Shown: positions 18,257 to 28,976 of the stretch, one piece after another | Layout: each line of letters opens with the position of its first letter | How positions within the stretch are numbered: the stretch's first letter is position 1 | DNA from: Desulfuromonadaceae bacterium | Lineage (GTDB): Bacteria > Desulfobacterota > Desulfuromonadia > Geobacterales > Pseudopelobacteraceae | Assembly (NCBI GenBank): GCA_028681335.1 | Contig: JAQUIT010000004.1 | Location: 124,001-188,000 of the forward strand | Reading direction: 5' to 3' | Length of the DNA stretch: 64,000 bases | Made by a program: the position numbers and the translations under genes | The notes under the pieces: generated by a model | Databases searched by the model: none | What the model saw: only the letters and a program-made list of their open reading frames with translations | What the model was told of the DNA's origin: nothing

Positions 18257-19657
18257 TTATGCCTTGGCAGTCAGCAAATCCTCACCCTTCCGGAAGGTTT
18301 TATAGATGTTATAGATAAAAACAACCAAGCCGGCCAGATAGATAAACCCGCTGACAGCCCTCATTTTATAGTAAGGGAAGATAGCAACCATGGTTTCCAT
18401 AAAACTGTAATGCAATGTCCCATCAGGGTTCGTCGCCAGCAGCATGCTCCCCTGCTGGACACCGGCGATCCACATGGTTATGGAGTAGACCAATTGCCCG
18501 ACCAGTATCAGCCAGAAGTGAGTATTTGCCAGCTTGATACTGTATATTTCCGTGTCACTCATCTTGGTCGTAACATAATAGATAGCCGCAAAGAGCACCA
18601 TGGAAACCCATCCCATCGTCCCCATGTGAACATGCCCCGGAACCCAGTCGGTATAATGAATAAAAGCAGAGAAGGAACGAACCGCCTGCATCGGCCCCTG
18701 CAGTGTCTGCAGGCCGTAGAAGGTGATACCGCAGATCAGGAATTTGACCAGATAATTGGTTTTCATCTGCTCCCAGCGCCCGTTCATAGTCAGGTAGCCG
18801 TTCATGACCGCTCCCCATGACGGCGCAATCAGCATGATGGAAAAGGCCATTGCCACGGTCTGAATCCAGTCCGGCACCGGCGTCCAGAGCAGGTGATGGG
18901 CGCCTGTCCAGAGATACATGAAGATCAGGCTCCAGAAAGCGATAATCCCCATGCGATGACTATAGATCGGATTACCGGTCACTTTGGGCAGAAAATAATA
19001 GAATATTGCCAATGGCGGCGTGGTCAGCACCATGGCCACGGCATTATGGCCGTACCACCACTGCACGTTGGCGTCATTAGTCCCGGAGAAGGCTGAGTAT
19101 GATTTGAAGAGGTTAAGCGGTACGCCGAGGTTATTAACAACATACAGAATGGTGACGGCCACCAGGGTAGCCATGATATACCAGAGCGAGATATACATCT
19201 GCTCTTCCTTGCGTTTGAGAATCGTCATGAAGACATTCGTCGAGAACATCAGCCAGACAACCGCAACGATAAGAGCAATAGGCCACTCCAGTTCCGCGTA
19301 TTCCTTGGTGCGGTTAAACCCCATAGCCAGTGTCACTGCTGCGGATGCAATAGCGAAGTTAAAAATCCAGAGCGTTACCCTTGCCAGTACCGGACTCCAG
19401 AGCGGCGTTCTTGTAAGCCGTTGGGTGATATAGAAAAACATCGCGATAAAACTGCCGACGCCCCAGCCAAAAATACCGGCGTTGGTGTGAATCGGCCGCA
19501 GACGCCCATAGGTCAGATAGGGTGCAACGTTCAGTTGCGGCCAGGCAAGTTGCAGGGAGATCAGAATACCTACCAGAACAGATATCGTTCCCCAGATGAT
19601 GCTCCAGGTGATGAAACCTTTTACCGAGTCATCCACATACCGCGTTGGTGCATTCAT
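18257..19657 (-). CDS. ccoN: cbb3-type cytochrome c oxidase subunit I
   Basis: The catalytic subunit of a high-affinity heme-copper oxidase, 466 residues with about twelve membrane helices. The heme and copper ligand histidines are visible in HTNAGIFGWG, WYGHNAVAM, GAHHLLW and HVHMGTMGW. It reduces oxygen to water and pumps protons. The ATG at 19657 has AGGGG eight bases upstream; the earlier one at 19678 does not. First gene of ccoNOQP. No ccoG, ccoS or ccoI assembly genes follow. A clear FNR site was not found upstream. Confidence 0.95.
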   Translation of the reverse strand: MNAPTRYVDDSVKGFITWSIIWGTISVLVGILISLQLAWPQLNVAPYLTYGRLRPIHTNAGIFGWGVGSFIAMFFYITQRLTRTPLWSPVLARVTLWIFNFAIASAAVTLAMGFNRTKEYAELEWPIALIVAVVWLMFSTNVFMTILKRKEEQMYISLWYIMATLVAVTILYVVNNLGVPLNLFKSYSAFSGTNDANVQWWYGHNAVAMVLTTPPLAIFYYFLPKVTGNPIYSHRMGIIAFWSLIFMYLWTGAHHLLWTPVPDWIQTVAMAFSIMLIAPSWGAVMNGYLTMNGRWEQMKTNYLVKFLICGITFYGLQTLQGPMQAVRSFSAFIHYTDWVPGHVHMGTMGWVSMVLFAAIYYVTTKMSDTEIYSIKLANTHFWLILVGQLVYSITMWIAGVQQGSMLLATNPDGTLHYSFMETMVAIFPYYKMRAVSGFIYLAGLVVFIYNIYKTFRKGEDLLTAKA

Positions 19658-19827
19658 GCTTCTGCCCCTTTCAGTCATTATTACAGAATTATCCTGTTAC
19701 AGCAGTCATCAGATCAATCAGCAGGTAACAACTTAGTTTCAGTAAGTTACACACACATATCTGATGTAATACCAGAGTATATCAGACAATATTCCGTCGG
19801 CAAACGGCAGCCCGGTTATGACTGAGA

Positions 19828-21387
19828 CTATTCCCACTCAATGGTTGCCGGTGGCTTGCTGGAGATATCGTAGACAACCCGGTTAATACCCTTTACTTCA
19901 TTGATAATCCGTCCACTGATACGGGCCAGGTCTTCATACGGCATCGGGTACCAACCGGCGGTCATGAAATCCTTTGTCTCCACCGCCCGCAGCGCAACAA
20001 CGTACTCATAGGTGCGTCCATCCCCCATAACACCAACACTCTTGACCGGTAGAAAGACCGCAAAGGCCTGACTGATCTTGTCATAATGCCCGGAAGCATA
20101 GAGCTCTTCGATGTAAATGGCATCGGCCCGGCGCAAAATATCGCAGTACTCCTTTTTCACTTCGCCGAGGATCCGTACTCCAAGACCGGGGCCGGGAAAC
20201 GGGTGACGCCAGACCATTTGACGAGGCAGGCCAAGCTCTTCTCCGATAGCCCTGACCTCATCCTTGAACAGCTCCCGGAGCGGCTCCAGCAGTTTGAGTT
20301 TCATATAATCCGGTAGCCCACCAACGTTGTGATGACTCTTGATATTGTGAGCCTTACCGGTTTTTGCGCCGGCTGATTCAATAACGTCAGGATAAATCGT
20401 CCCCTGGGCCAGCCAGTTGGCATCCTTGATAAGTTTGGACTGCTCTTCGAAAATATCGACAAAAAGTCCGCCGATAATCTTACGTTTCTTTTCAGGATCG
20501 CTCTCACCAGCCAGAGCCGACAGAAAACGCTCCTCGGCATCAACGCGGATCACCTTAACCCCAAGGTTCTTGGCAAAGGTAGCCATAACCTGATCACCCT
20601 CACCCAGACGCAACAGACCGTTATCCACAAAGACGCAGGTCAACTGATCGCCGATAGCACGGTGGATCAGGGCTGCGGCAACCGAGGAGTCAACACCACC
20701 GGAAAGACCGAGAATAACCGTATCACTCCCGACCTGCTTACGAATCCGCTCAATGGAGTCCTCAATAATCTGGCCGGGAGTCCATTGTCCGCTGCAACCA
20801 CAAACGGTGCGTACAAAGGTATCAATAAACTGTTCGCCGCGCGGTGTGTGGTTGACCTCGGGATGAAACTGTACGCCGTAGAGGTTTCTGCTGACATTCT
20901 GAATGGCGCACACCGGAGCATTGGCGGTTCCGGCAACGACCTCAAAACCGGCAGGGACACGGGAAACATGGTCGCCATGGCTCATCCAGACCGGACTGGC
21001 TCCGTCGACAAAGAAACCGTCAAAAAGCGGTCCCGGCTGTCCGGCAGAGAGCAACTCGGCGTGGCCGAATTCGCGCTTGCCGGCCGGCACGACCTCGCCA
21101 CCGAAATGGCGGCTCATCAGCTGCATGCCGTAGCAGATCCCAAGGACCGGCACGCCAAGTTCAAACAGTTCCTCTGCGATGGAAGGTGCACCCTGATCAT
21201 AGACCGAGCAGGGGCCGCCCGAGAGAATGATGCCGCTTGGTGCAAAGGCACGTATTGCGGCAAGTTCCATATCGAAGGGGTGCAGCTCGCAATAGACATG
21301 GGCTTCGCGCACACGACGGGCGATCAGCTGCGTGTACTGGGAACCAAAATCGAGGATCAGGATTTTCTGGCTGTGAATATCAGACAT
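19828..21387 (-). CDS. guaA: GMP synthase (glutamine-hydrolysing)
   Basis: Converts XMP to GMP. The 519-residue protein has a class I glutamine amidotransferase domain with the nucleophile in GICYGMQ and HxE in FHPEVNHT. It is followed by the ATP-pyrophosphatase domain with [11 protein letters not shown] and the dimerisation domain ending in TIEWE. It lies downstream of guaB on the same strand, but a strong hairpin separates them, so it may have its own promoter within 21388-21550. Confidence 0.97.
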   Translation of the reverse strand: MSDIHSQKILILDFGSQYTQLIARRVREAHVYCELHPFDMELAAIRAFAPSGIILSGGPCSVYDQGAPSIAEELFELGVPVLGICYGMQLMSRHFGGEVVPAGKREFGHAELLSAGQPGPLFDGFFVDGASPVWMSHGDHVSRVPAGFEVVAGTANAPVCAIQNVSRNLYGVQFHPEVNHTPRGEQFIDTFVRTVCGCSGQWTPGQIIEDSIERIRKQVGSDTVILGLSGGVDSSVAAALIHRAIGDQLTCVFVDNGLLRLGEGDQVMATFAKNLGVKVIRVDAEERFLSALAGESDPEKKRKIIGGLFVDIFEEQSKLIKDANWLAQGTIYPDVIESAGAKTGKAHNIKSHHNVGGLPDYMKLKLLEPLRELFKDEVRAIGEELGLPRQMVWRHPFPGPGLGVRILGEVKKEYCDILRRADAIYIEELYASGHYDKISQAFAVFLPVKSVGVMGDGRTYEYVVALRAVETKDFMTAGWYPMPYEDLARISGRIINEVKGINRVVYDISSKPPATIEWE

Positions 21388-21553
21388 AAGGATACCTTTA
21401 AATTAAATTGGATTTGCGCAACCAAGCGGATACTTTTACATACAACTACAGGGAATGTGCTTAAGGTAAGAAAACTGAAGTGGTTCAGTTTATTGTATTG
21501 ATTCGATATACGATTACGAGTGACATATCAACAGTTAAAAACAGGCCACCACG

Positions 21554-21588
21554 TGAAATGCCCCGGCAGAACAACCCGGGGCATTTCA
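21554..21588 (-). terminator. Hairpin terminator after guaB
   Basis: A 13-bp perfect stem (TGAAATGCCCCGG at 21554-21566 with CCGGGGCATTTCA at 21576-21588) and a nine-base loop, ten bases past the guaB stop. On the minus strand a T-run follows about ten bases later (GGCCTGTTTTTAA). It should end or reduce guaB transcription before guaA. Confidence 0.75.
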
Positions 21589-21598
21589 GTAAGGGACT

Positions 21599-23119
<1,521 letters not shown>

Positions 23120-23161
23120 TCAAGTCAAGGGAAATGGCACTCATATTTTGTATACTTTACA

Positions 23162-24247
23162 TCATTGCGGGATAAATTCTTCCCGCGATTTGATCCGCCC
23201 GAGTGTTGCAACAATCAGCCTGGCGGCATCCTCCAGATCAGCCAGCGAGAGGGTCTCAACCGGTGTATGCATATAACGCAGCGGTATCTTTACCAGAGCG
23301 GTAGCTACGCCGCCACGTGAAATTTGCATGACATTGGCATCAGTGCCGGTGGCGCGCGGTGTGGCGGTGTGCTGGATCGCAATCTTCTCTTTGCCGGCCG
23401 AGGTTGTCAGTAATTCAAACAGATGCGGATTGATATTGGCGCCACGGGCAAGAATCGGCCCTTTGCCCAGAGCAACCTCACCATTATGCTTCTTTTCCAC
23501 ATCCGGCTGATCAGTGGCGAAATCGACCTCTACACAGATGCCAACATCAGGATTGATTGTATAACAACTTGTCGTGCCCCCACGCAGACCGATTTCTTCC
23601 TGAACTGAAGAGACACCATACAGATCAACGGCCAGTTTTTTTCCTGAAGCGGCTACCAACCTCAGCACCTCAGCAACGACAAAGCAGCCGGCCTTGTCGT
23701 CAAAACCGCGCGATGCGACCCGGTCACCCTGTAAACGGGTAAAGGAGCTCTCAAAGGTCACCGCATCACCTACCCGAACCAACTTCTGCGCTTCCTTCTT
23801 GTCGCTCGCACCGATATCGATATACTGGGACTCAAGTTTGACAACAGTTTCGCGATCTTTGTTATCCATCAGATGGATCGGCTTCTTACCGATAACCCCA
23901 GGAATCGCGCCCTTTTCGGTGTGCACCGCAACCCGCTTACCTGGGGTCAGATGGGCGTCCACTCCACCAACAGCGGCAAAATAGAGAAAGCCCTTATCAT
24001 CAATATACTTGATCTGGAGACCGATCTCATCAGTATGGCCGACAATCATCACCCGCGGAAGTTCCTTCCCCTTGCTACTGCCCTTACCACTGATAGAGGC
24101 GAAAACATTTCCCATCACATCAGTTGTCAGTTCGTCACAAAAAGGAGCGACGTACTCTCTAAAAATACGCTGGGCAGGCTGTTCATAACCGGACGGACTG
24201 GGAGCATCAAGGAGCTGTTCAAGAAATTTCAGGGATTCTTTACGCAT
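23162..24247 (-). CDS. M42-family metallo-aminopeptidase
   Basis: The 361-residue enzyme has the M42 (FrvX/PepA-like) ligand set: His in VGHTDEIG, Asp in RGFDDKAG, Glu-Glu in SVQEEIG, the acidic pair in VEVDFATD and a late His in RYMHTP. Members form dodecameric tetrahedral aminopeptidases in the cytoplasm; older annotations as endoglucanases are usually wrong. Three bases separate it from the radical SAM gene upstream, giving an rnc - radical SAM - M42 operon. Confidence 0.9.
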   Translation of the reverse strand: MRKESLKFLEQLLDAPSPSGYEQPAQRIFREYVAPFCDELTTDVMGNVFASISGKGSSKGKELPRVMIVGHTDEIGLQIKYIDDKGFLYFAAVGGVDAHLTPGKRVAVHTEKGAIPGVIGKKPIHLMDNKDRETVVKLESQYIDIGASDKKEAQKLVRVGDAVTFESSFTRLQGDRVASRGFDDKAGCFVVAEVLRLVAASGKKLAVDLYGVSSVQEEIGLRGGTTSCYTINPDVGICVEVDFATDQPDVEKKHNGEVALGKGPILARGANINPHLFELLTTSAGKEKIAIQHTATPRATGTDANVMQISRGGVATALVKIPLRYMHTPVETLSLADLEDAARLIVATLGRIKSREEFIPQ

Positions 24248-24250
24248 TGG

Positions 24251-25300
24251 TTACACCTCGTGAATGGAATAGTGGAGATCAGAAATTATAGAATATGTGA
24301 CAGTTTTATCTTCCGTTTTAATTGCGAGCTCTTCGTTCTTAAGGGTGGTATCCGTAGCAACAACCATCTCCACACCTCGATCGATCTGTTTCTGCAGATT
24401 GCCTCGTTTTATCCCAACCACATCGGACAGCCGCTCCGGGCGACAAAACACGGTGACACGCTGCCCGGGAAGTACTGAGCGGCAGACAAGGTCAGCATAA
24501 AGCTGAGAACGGACCAACTGCCCAAGAGCGGGATGCCAGCAACCGGCCAGAATATTTTCAGCATTAAGACCGTGGTCCGCCTGTAGACCAATGCGGATAA
24601 CCGGTATTCCGGACTGCATGGCACGCTGTAGAAGCAGCTTGCAGAGAGACACACCCCGATCAAGAGTTAACGGAGTAAATTTTCCGGCGGCATAATGTCG
24701 CGCCAACTCTGTCCCACGCAGCACTATCGTTGGATAAATACGGAAAAAATCGGCTCCGGCGGCAATGGCCATCTGTAGTGAATGTAGAGACGATGCTGGC
24801 GTATCTCCAGGCAGGCCGGGCATTAACTGGACCCCAACAGTGATGCCACCCTCTTTTATACAAGAAATGGCGGCGAGAGATTCTGCAGCCGAATGCCCCC
24901 GCCCGGATGCCGCCAGCACGGCATCATCCAGCGACTGCACACCCAGCTCAATCGTACGAATGCCTTTTGCTGCCAGCCACGCGACTCGAGCGGCATCTAT
25001 ATAATCGGGGCGGGTTGAAATCCTGACTGACTTGATATCCCCGGATTCCAGAAGCGGTTGCAACGGGGCAAGCAGCTCAAACTGTATTTTTTCAGGAAGT
25101 GCGGTAAAGGTGCCACCGAAAAAAGCGACCTCAAGAGGACGATCAGCCGCTGTCGACCGCCAGAGGTCAATCCTGGAAATGATCTCTGCGGCAGTGGGAA
25201 GATTTCCGTTAGCCCCCGATATCGTTCGTTGATCGCAAAAAACACAGGTATGCGGGCACCCTTGATGACTGATAAAAAACGGGACGGTAACCGGTTTCAC
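24251..25300 (-). CDS. Elp3-like radical SAM protein
   Basis: A 349-residue radical SAM enzyme with the [4Fe-4S] cysteines C15, C19 and C22 (GCPHTCVFCDQ) and FFGGTFTALP, a phrase shared with the radical SAM half of Elp3 (COG1243). The acetyltransferase domain of true Elp3 is absent, so it should not be called a full elongator subunit. Its substrate is unknown. The start overlaps the rnc stop as ATGA (25297-25300), suggesting co-expression and perhaps an RNA-related role. Confidence 0.82.
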   Translation of the reverse strand: MKPVTVPFFISHQGCPHTCVFCDQRTISGANGNLPTAAEIISRIDLWRSTAADRPLEVAFFGGTFTALPEKIQFELLAPLQPLLESGDIKSVRISTRPDYIDAARVAWLAAKGIRTIELGVQSLDDAVLAASGRGHSAAESLAAISCIKEGGITVGVQLMPGLPGDTPASSLHSLQMAIAAGADFFRIYPTIVLRGTELARHYAAGKFTPLTLDRGVSLCKLLLQRAMQSGIPVIRIGLQADHGLNAENILAGCWHPALGQLVRSQLYADLVCRSVLPGQRVTVFCRPERLSDVVGIKRGNLQKQIDRGVEMVVATDTTLKNEELAIKTEDKTVTYSIISDLHYSIHEV

Positions 25301-26004
25301 ACCGTGCGCCCTTGCTTCTCACCAAACATCTCCAGTGCTTTGGCAGCGGCGGCCTGCTGAGCAATTTTCTTTGATTTACCCTGTCCCTCTCCGATGACCC
25401 TGTCGCCCACCACAACAAGAAAGCGAAACTGGCGATTATGCGGCGGCCCTGATTCTTCAACGAGCTGATAGTCAGGAGCCTGATAGTCATGGGACGAAAG
25501 ATACTCCTGCAATTCGCTCTTCGAATCGCGCCCCAGCACAAGCGACTCAGGGGCGGCCACCAAACCTTCAAAGAGGCGAACGACCAGAGCGCGCGCAACC
25601 TGAAGGCCACCATCTTGATAAAGAGAAGCTATCAGCGCCTCCAAAACATCGGCAAGAATCGAATCTTTCTCCCGACCGGCGGTCTGTTCCTCTCCCCGCC
25701 CGAGCCGGACAAAAGCCCCTATGCCCAAACTTCTGGCACGATCGGCCAGAACATCCTGACCGGCAAGCCTGGAGCGCAGCTGTGACAGGGCACCTTCATC
25801 CCAATCCGGATAGCGGGTGTACATGATCTCAGCCAGCAGCAGCCCCAATATCGCGTCCCCCAGAAACTCGAGACGCTGGTAATCCCCGCCACCACTGTTT
25901 CCCGTTTCGTGCAAATAAGATGGGTGCGTCAAAGCCTGAACAAGAAGGCTTTGATCACTAAACGTGTGTTCCAGCAGTAGTTCCAGTTGTTGTATATCTG
26001 TCAT
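25297..26004 (-). CDS. rnc: Ribonuclease III
   Basis: Cleaves double-stranded RNA in rRNA processing and RNA decay. The 235-residue protein has an N-terminal nuclease domain with the signature RLEFLGDAILG and the second acidic pair in DVLEALIAS, and a C-terminal double-stranded RNA binding domain starting at SKSELQEYL and ending in AAAKALEMF. It is the first gene of the operon and diverges from tmk across about 170 bp. Confidence 0.95.
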   Translation of the reverse strand: MTDIQQLELLLEHTFSDQSLLVQALTHPSYLHETGNSGGGDYQRLEFLGDAILGLLLAEIMYTRYPDWDEGALSQLRSRLAGQDVLADRARSLGIGAFVRLGRGEEQTAGREKDSILADVLEALIASLYQDGGLQVARALVVRLFEGLVAAPESLVLGRDSKSELQEYLSSHDYQAPDYQLVEESGPPHNRQFRFLVVVGDRVIGEGQGKSKKIAQQAAAAKALEMFGEKQGRTV

Positions 26005-26177
26005 AAATTAACACTCCAAAGCCCTCTGACTATAGTCATCCGCTACGGTTTTGGCAATCGAAAGTCGCCGGACAAAGGATGAACGTGGGAATTTAAGTTG
26101 ATAATTCAGGGGCTCTTGCCTATAATTCCTCATTTAAATTAGCCGCAGAGTAAACTCTGCGGATCAGGACAATTCAC

Positions 26178-26834
26178 GTGGGCTATTTTATTACATTTGA
26201 AGGTGTTGAAGGATGTGGCAAAACCACCCAGATCAAGCTGCTGTCCGAGCTTCTGGCGGCCCGTGGCATACACGCTGTCCTCACCCGCGAACCGGGCGGC
26301 TGCCCCATTGCAGACAAAATCCGCTCAATACTGCTGGACGCCGAGAACCGCGCGCTTTCTCCTCTCACCGAACTGATGCTGTATGCTGCCGCAAGATCAC
26401 AGCACGTTACCGAGGTCATCTCCCCTGCCCTCGAAGCGGGAAAGATTGTACTCTGTGATCGTTTTACTGATGCAACGTTGGCATACCAGAGCTTCGGACG
26501 CGGTATCGACCGCGGTGTTATCGACACCCTTAACGTTCAAGCCTGCCAGGGTGTATCACCTGACTTGACCATTCTTGTCGATTGTGACCCTCAAATCGGC
26601 CTGGCACGGGCACGGCAACGAATAGAGGCAACCAGCGGTCCTCGCGAGGAACGCTTCGAGCTGGAGGAACTGGCTTTCCACCAGCGTGTTCGTGCCGGTT
26701 ACCAACAGCTGGCAGTTGACCAGCCGGAACGTTTTTTGATCATTGACGGGGCTGATACAATTGAAGGGATTTTTGCCACGATTTCCACTCAGGTATTAGC
26801 GCGTATACCGGAGGCACTCCGTGCCGTTTGCTGA
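26178..26834 (+). CDS. tmk: Thymidylate kinase
   Basis: Phosphorylates dTMP to dTDP. The 218-residue protein has the P-loop FEGVEGCGKTTQ, the DR(F/Y) motif in CDRFTDATLAYQ and a lid region rich in Arg. Translation starts at GTG (26178), with AGGA at suitable distance. It overlaps holB by 14 bases, in the tmk-holB-ricT order known from many bacteria. Confidence 0.95.
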   Translation: MGYFITFEGVEGCGKTTQIKLLSELLAARGIHAVLTREPGGCPIADKIRSILLDAENRALSPLTELMLYAAARSQHVTEVISPALEAGKIVLCDRFTDATLAYQSFGRGIDRGVIDTLNVQACQGVSPDLTILVDCDPQIGLARARQRIEATSGPREERFELEELAFHQRVRAGYQQLAVDQPERFLIIDGADTIEGIFATISTQVLARIPEALRAVC

Positions 26835-27801
26835 GATCCTCGGCCATGACCGGATTATCGAGGTCCTGCGCCGCTCTCTTCGGGGCGGCAAGACCGCGCA
26901 CTCCTATCTGTTTGAAGGAGTTCAGGGATGTGGCCGGAAAAAAACCGCATTAGCACTGATCCAGGCGCTTTTCTGCACGACGCTGCCTGATGATGCCTGC
27001 GGGGTCTGCCCGTCATGCCGCAAGATTGACGGCGGCAACCATCCGGACATACATTTTATCTCACCGTTGCCTGATAAGCGTGACATCAGCATCGAACAAC
27101 TGCGGGAGATGCAGCACGAACTGGCATTACGCCCCTACGAAGCCCCGCGCAAGGCGTGTATAATCGATCCGGCTGAGAGGATGAGCGTAAGCGCCGCAAA
27201 CTCCCTGCTTAAGACACTGGAAGAACCGCCCGGCAATGCTCTGATTATCCTACTCACCGAGAATGCCGGAATGCTGCTGTCAACGGTCCGTTCGCGCTGT
27301 CAACTGATCAGGTTTGCGCCGCTTTCACCGGAGCATGTACTTTCACTTCTTGAAGAGAGCGGAATGGCTCCTGAGGCTGCCGCACTTGTTGCCCCCATGG
27401 CGGGAGGCAGCCTGAAGAGGGCACTTGAACTGGACAACGAAGCACTCGCCGCACGCCGTGACGCGGTGTTGTCCCGAATAAGCCAGCTGAACGTTAACCG
27501 GATTGCAACAGTTTTTGACGCCGCCGAAGAGCTGTCAGGTAACCGTGACGCAACACTCGAACTGCTCGACATGCTGCTCTCCTTCTTCCGCGATGCCGTT
27601 CATCTGGGAGCCGGCAACGGAGAAATTGTCAACCGTTCGGTCAGACCCGCAATTGAATCGATCGCAACGCGGCGGTCATTGCCGCGCAATCTGGAACTAC
27701 TGGAGAGTATCTACGAAACCAGGCGCTCCGTACAGCGCAATGCAAACCCCAAACTGGCCCTGGATCATTTATTCATGGTCATGGGTGACGGCGGCAGATA
27801 A
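26821..27801 (+). CDS. holB: DNA polymerase III subunit delta'
   Basis: Clamp-loader subunit, 326 residues. It has the AAA+ fold with a degenerate nucleotide loop (GVQGCGRKKTAL), a zinc module (CGVCPSC with an upstream Cys) and the SRC motif in TVRSRCQLI that supplies the arginine finger. The start is GTG at 26821, with GGAGG directly upstream inside tmk, so translation is coupled. Confidence 0.93.
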   Translation: MPFAEILGHDRIIEVLRRSLRGGKTAHSYLFEGVQGCGRKKTALALIQALFCTTLPDDACGVCPSCRKIDGGNHPDIHFISPLPDKRDISIEQLREMQHELALRPYEAPRKACIIDPAERMSVSAANSLLKTLEEPPGNALIILLTENAGMLLSTVRSRCQLIRFAPLSPEHVLSLLEESGMAPEAAALVAPMAGGSLKRALELDNEALAARRDAVLSRISQLNVNRIATVFDAAEELSGNRDATLELLDMLLSFFRDAVHLGAGNGEIVNRSVRPAIESIATRRSLPRNLELLESIYETRRSVQRNANPKLALDHLFMVMGDGGR

Positions 27802-27859
27802 AGCTGTAGCTATACTTTAAACATATCAACTTATGTTCTCCCATTTTCAGGAGGTTTTT

Positions 27860-28975
27860 TTGCCACATATCGCAACCATCCAATTCACAAAAGCAGGCAA
27901 GATGTATGATTTTAACGCCGGATCGCTTGAACTTACCCAGGGGGATCACGTTGTTGTTGAGACTGAACGTGGTGTCGGCGTCGGACAGATAGTCAAACCA
28001 CCCGTTGAAAAGGAAGACGGCACGACCGCTTCACTGGCATTTGTCAAGCGCAAGGCAACTGCCGACGACATGGCAACAGTCGAACGTATTTCCCAGAAGG
28101 AGCAGGAGGCGTACCGCTTCTGCGTCAACCGCATTATCGAGCGCAACATGCCGATGAAACTGGTCAAGGTTGAGTATCAGTTCGATAGCAGCAAAGCGGT
28201 CTTTTTCTTTACTGCCGACGGGAGGGTCGATTTCCGTGATCTCGTAAAAGATCTCGCCCACTCTTTCCATACCCGTATCGAAATGCGCCAGATCGGCGTA
28301 CGCGACGAAGCCAAGATGACCGGAGGCATTGGCATCTGCGGCCGTGAACTCTGCTGCAGCTCGTTTCTCCGTGAATTCCAGCCGGTTTCAGTGAAAATGG
28401 CTAAAGAGCAGAACCTGGCTCTCAATCCGAACAAAATTTCAGGACAGTGCGGGCGCCTTCTCTGCTGCCTCGATTACGAGTACGAAACGTACTGCTGCCT
28501 GCGCAAGAACTTCCCAAAATCGGGTAAAAGAGTCCGTACCGTCAACGCCGTCGGGGTCGTAGACAAGGTCAACATCCTGACCGGAAACATTACCCTTAAA
28601 CTCGACGACAACAAGATAATCGTCATCAAGCGTGACGAGATCGTCGGAGACGGTGCGCCCGTTGCAGCTCCTGCTGCCGCCGCAACGGCAACTCCGCCAC
28701 GGCCACCACAGCGTGCACGCGAACGCCGCCCTGAGCAACGGCGCAAGCAGGAAAAAACATCACTGGAATCATACAACACCAAGACAGAAAGCGCCGCAAA
28801 AGCAGCGCCTGCCGCACCACCACCGCGTGACAGCGCCGCAGCAGCCACGACGTCGGATGCTGCAGCAAAAACCGGGCAGCCGCGCAAGAAGCATCGTTCG
28901 CGGAAACATGGCAACCGCAAACCGTCCGGCACCACCACCGACAGTCGCACACCGACACCATCACCAGGAGCCTGA
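27860..28975 (+). CDS. ricT: PSP1-domain protein (RicT/YaaT family)
   Basis: A 371-residue protein with a PSP1 domain and the cysteine clusters of RicT (CGRELCCSS, CGRLLCC and YCC). In Bacillus these hold iron-sulfur clusters in the RicAFT complex that affects RNase Y. The last 110 residues are a low-complexity Ala/Pro/Arg/Lys tail. TTG at 27860 is preferred because AGGAGG lies five bases upstream; an ATG at 27833 would put that ribosome site inside the gene. It sits between holB and metG. Confidence 0.88.
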   Translation: MPHIATIQFTKAGKMYDFNAGSLELTQGDHVVVETERGVGVGQIVKPPVEKEDGTTASLAFVKRKATADDMATVERISQKEQEAYRFCVNRIIERNMPMKLVKVEYQFDSSKAVFFFTADGRVDFRDLVKDLAHSFHTRIEMRQIGVRDEAKMTGGIGICGRELCCSSFLREFQPVSVKMAKEQNLALNPNKISGQCGRLLCCLDYEYETYCCLRKNFPKSGKRVRTVNAVGVVDKVNILTGNITLKLDDNKIIVIKRDEIVGDGAPVAAPAAAATATPPRPPQRARERRPEQRRKQEKTSLESYNTKTESAAKAAPAAPPPRDSAAAATTSDAAAKTGQPRKKHRSRKHGNRKPSGTTTDSRTPTPSPGA

Positions 28976-28976
28976 T

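Noticed and set aside
18032..18820. 262-codon plus-strand frame opposite ccoO/ccoN
   Set aside because: Antisense to two well-defined oxidase genes.
19658..19827. FNR/ANR-type site upstream of ccoN
   Set aside because: TTGATCTGATGA on the minus strand has only one good half-site; no full TTGAT-N4-ATCAA.
20662..21501. 279-codon plus-strand frame opposite guaA
   Set aside because: Antisense shadow of a conserved enzyme; no protein-like motifs.
28632..28976. 115-codon in-frame extension upstream of metG
   Set aside because: It overlaps the low-complexity end of ricT, has a composition unlike a synthetase, and the conserved metG N-terminus and ribosome site are at 28977.
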